A DNA stretch of 6,624 nucleotides from NCBI GenBank assembly GCA_022616655.1, contig JAKEEJ010000078.1, forward strand, positions 1 through 6,624, read 5' to 3'. Of the stretch, positions 6,473 to 6,624 are shown piece by piece. The notes below the pieces were generated by a model. It was not told the DNA's origin and searched no databases. It saw nothing but the letters and a program-made list of their open reading frames with translations. The number at the start of each line of letters is the position of its first letter. Position 1 is the stretch's first letter. Made by a program: the position numbers and the translations under genes. The stretch comes from Nevskiales bacterium. Lineage in GTDB: Bacteria > Pseudomonadota > Gammaproteobacteria > Nevskiales > Nevskiaceae.

Positions 6473-6505
6473 CAATAAAGGAACACCGGCTGCATAATCA
6501 GCCGG
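6469..6505 (+). promoter_or_regulatory. Candidate promoter with a perfect inverted repeat, before the DUF1800 gene
   Basis: CATAAT (6493-6498, 5 of 6 matches to a -10) lies 18 bases after TTTTCA (6469-6474, 4 of 6 to a -35). The CATAAT is exactly the spacer of a perfect 7-bp inverted repeat, CCGGCTG (6486-6492) and CAGCCGG (6499-6505). The start point would be near 6505, about 37 bases before the ATG at 6542. Either a repressor site over the -10 or a simple hairpin would give this pattern. Confidence 0.4.
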
Positions 6506-6523
6506 AGTCCGGTCCTGCCACGA

Positions 6524-6533
6524 GAGGAGAGGG
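6524..6533 (+). promoter_or_regulatory. Ribosome binding site of the DUF1800 gene
   Basis: Purine-rich GAGAGGAGAGGG region; GAGG at 6529-6532 lies nine bases before ATG 6542. This supports 6542 over the second ATG at 6551. Confidence 0.65.
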
Positions 6534-6541
6534 TTGCGACC

Positions 6542-6624
6542 ATGTCCGTGATGACCGCCTCGCTTGCCGTTCACCGTTTCGGTCTGGGACCGCGCCCCGG
6601 TGAGTTGCGCACGGTGGGGAGTGA
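6542..6624 (+). CDS. DUF1800 family protein, N-terminus only
   Basis: Only 27 codons are inside the window: MSVMTASLAVHRFGLGPRPG and seven more residues, running off the right edge. The A-x-x-R-F-G-L-G-P-R-P-G-E-L pattern is the characteristic N-terminal opening of DUF1800 proteins, which are large proteins of unknown function often encoded next to a DUF1501 gene. No signal peptide is visible in the part seen. It has its own ribosome binding site and follows the plsX terminator, so it is probably a separate transcription unit. The family call rests on one short motif. Confidence 0.6.
   Translation, partial: MSVMTASLAVHRFGLGPRPGELRTVGS

Overview
This window looks like a chromosomal housekeeping block of a GC-rich gammaproteobacterium. 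The divergent pair rne and rluC, followed by a maf-type gene facing yceD-rpmF-plsX, is the classic gammaproteobacterial order. Every protein aligns by eye with its Escherichia coli counterpart, including the catalytic residues. No transposon, phage gene, CRISPR array, tRNA or rRNA is visible. I assign no species.

Layout from left to right. Positions 1-2489 (minus strand) hold most of the RNase E gene; its 3' end lies beyond the left edge. Positions 2490-2929 are a gene-poor divergent spacer with the structured leader of rne and the upstream region of rluC. Positions 2930-3925 (plus) encode the 23S rRNA pseudouridine synthase RluC, whose start is unclear. Positions 3956-4549 (minus) encode a YceF-type Maf pyrophosphatase, convergent with rluC. 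Positions 4600-5049, 5129-5326 and 5354-6403 (plus) form the yceD-rpmF-plsX operon (DUF177 protein, ribosomal protein L32, phosphate acyltransferase). A strong hairpin terminator follows at 6423-6472. A DUF1800 gene then starts at 6542 and runs off the right edge.

The genes link RNA metabolism and ribosome maturation (RNase E, RluC, YceD, L32) with the start of phospholipid synthesis (PlsX). The arrangement departs from well-known relatives in two ways. rluC and maf are directly adjacent, without the HAD hydrolase and sppA genes I recall between them in Pseudomonas. plsX is closed off by a terminator and followed by a DUF1800 gene rather than fab genes.

I do not see a new multi-gene system. 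The observations most worth checking are the unclear rluC start with a possible frame change, a yceD promoter that would give an almost leaderless mRNA, competing hairpins at the rne start codon, tandem REGRR-type repeats in the RNase E tail, and a perfect inverted repeat enclosing a -10-like hexamer before the DUF1800 gene.
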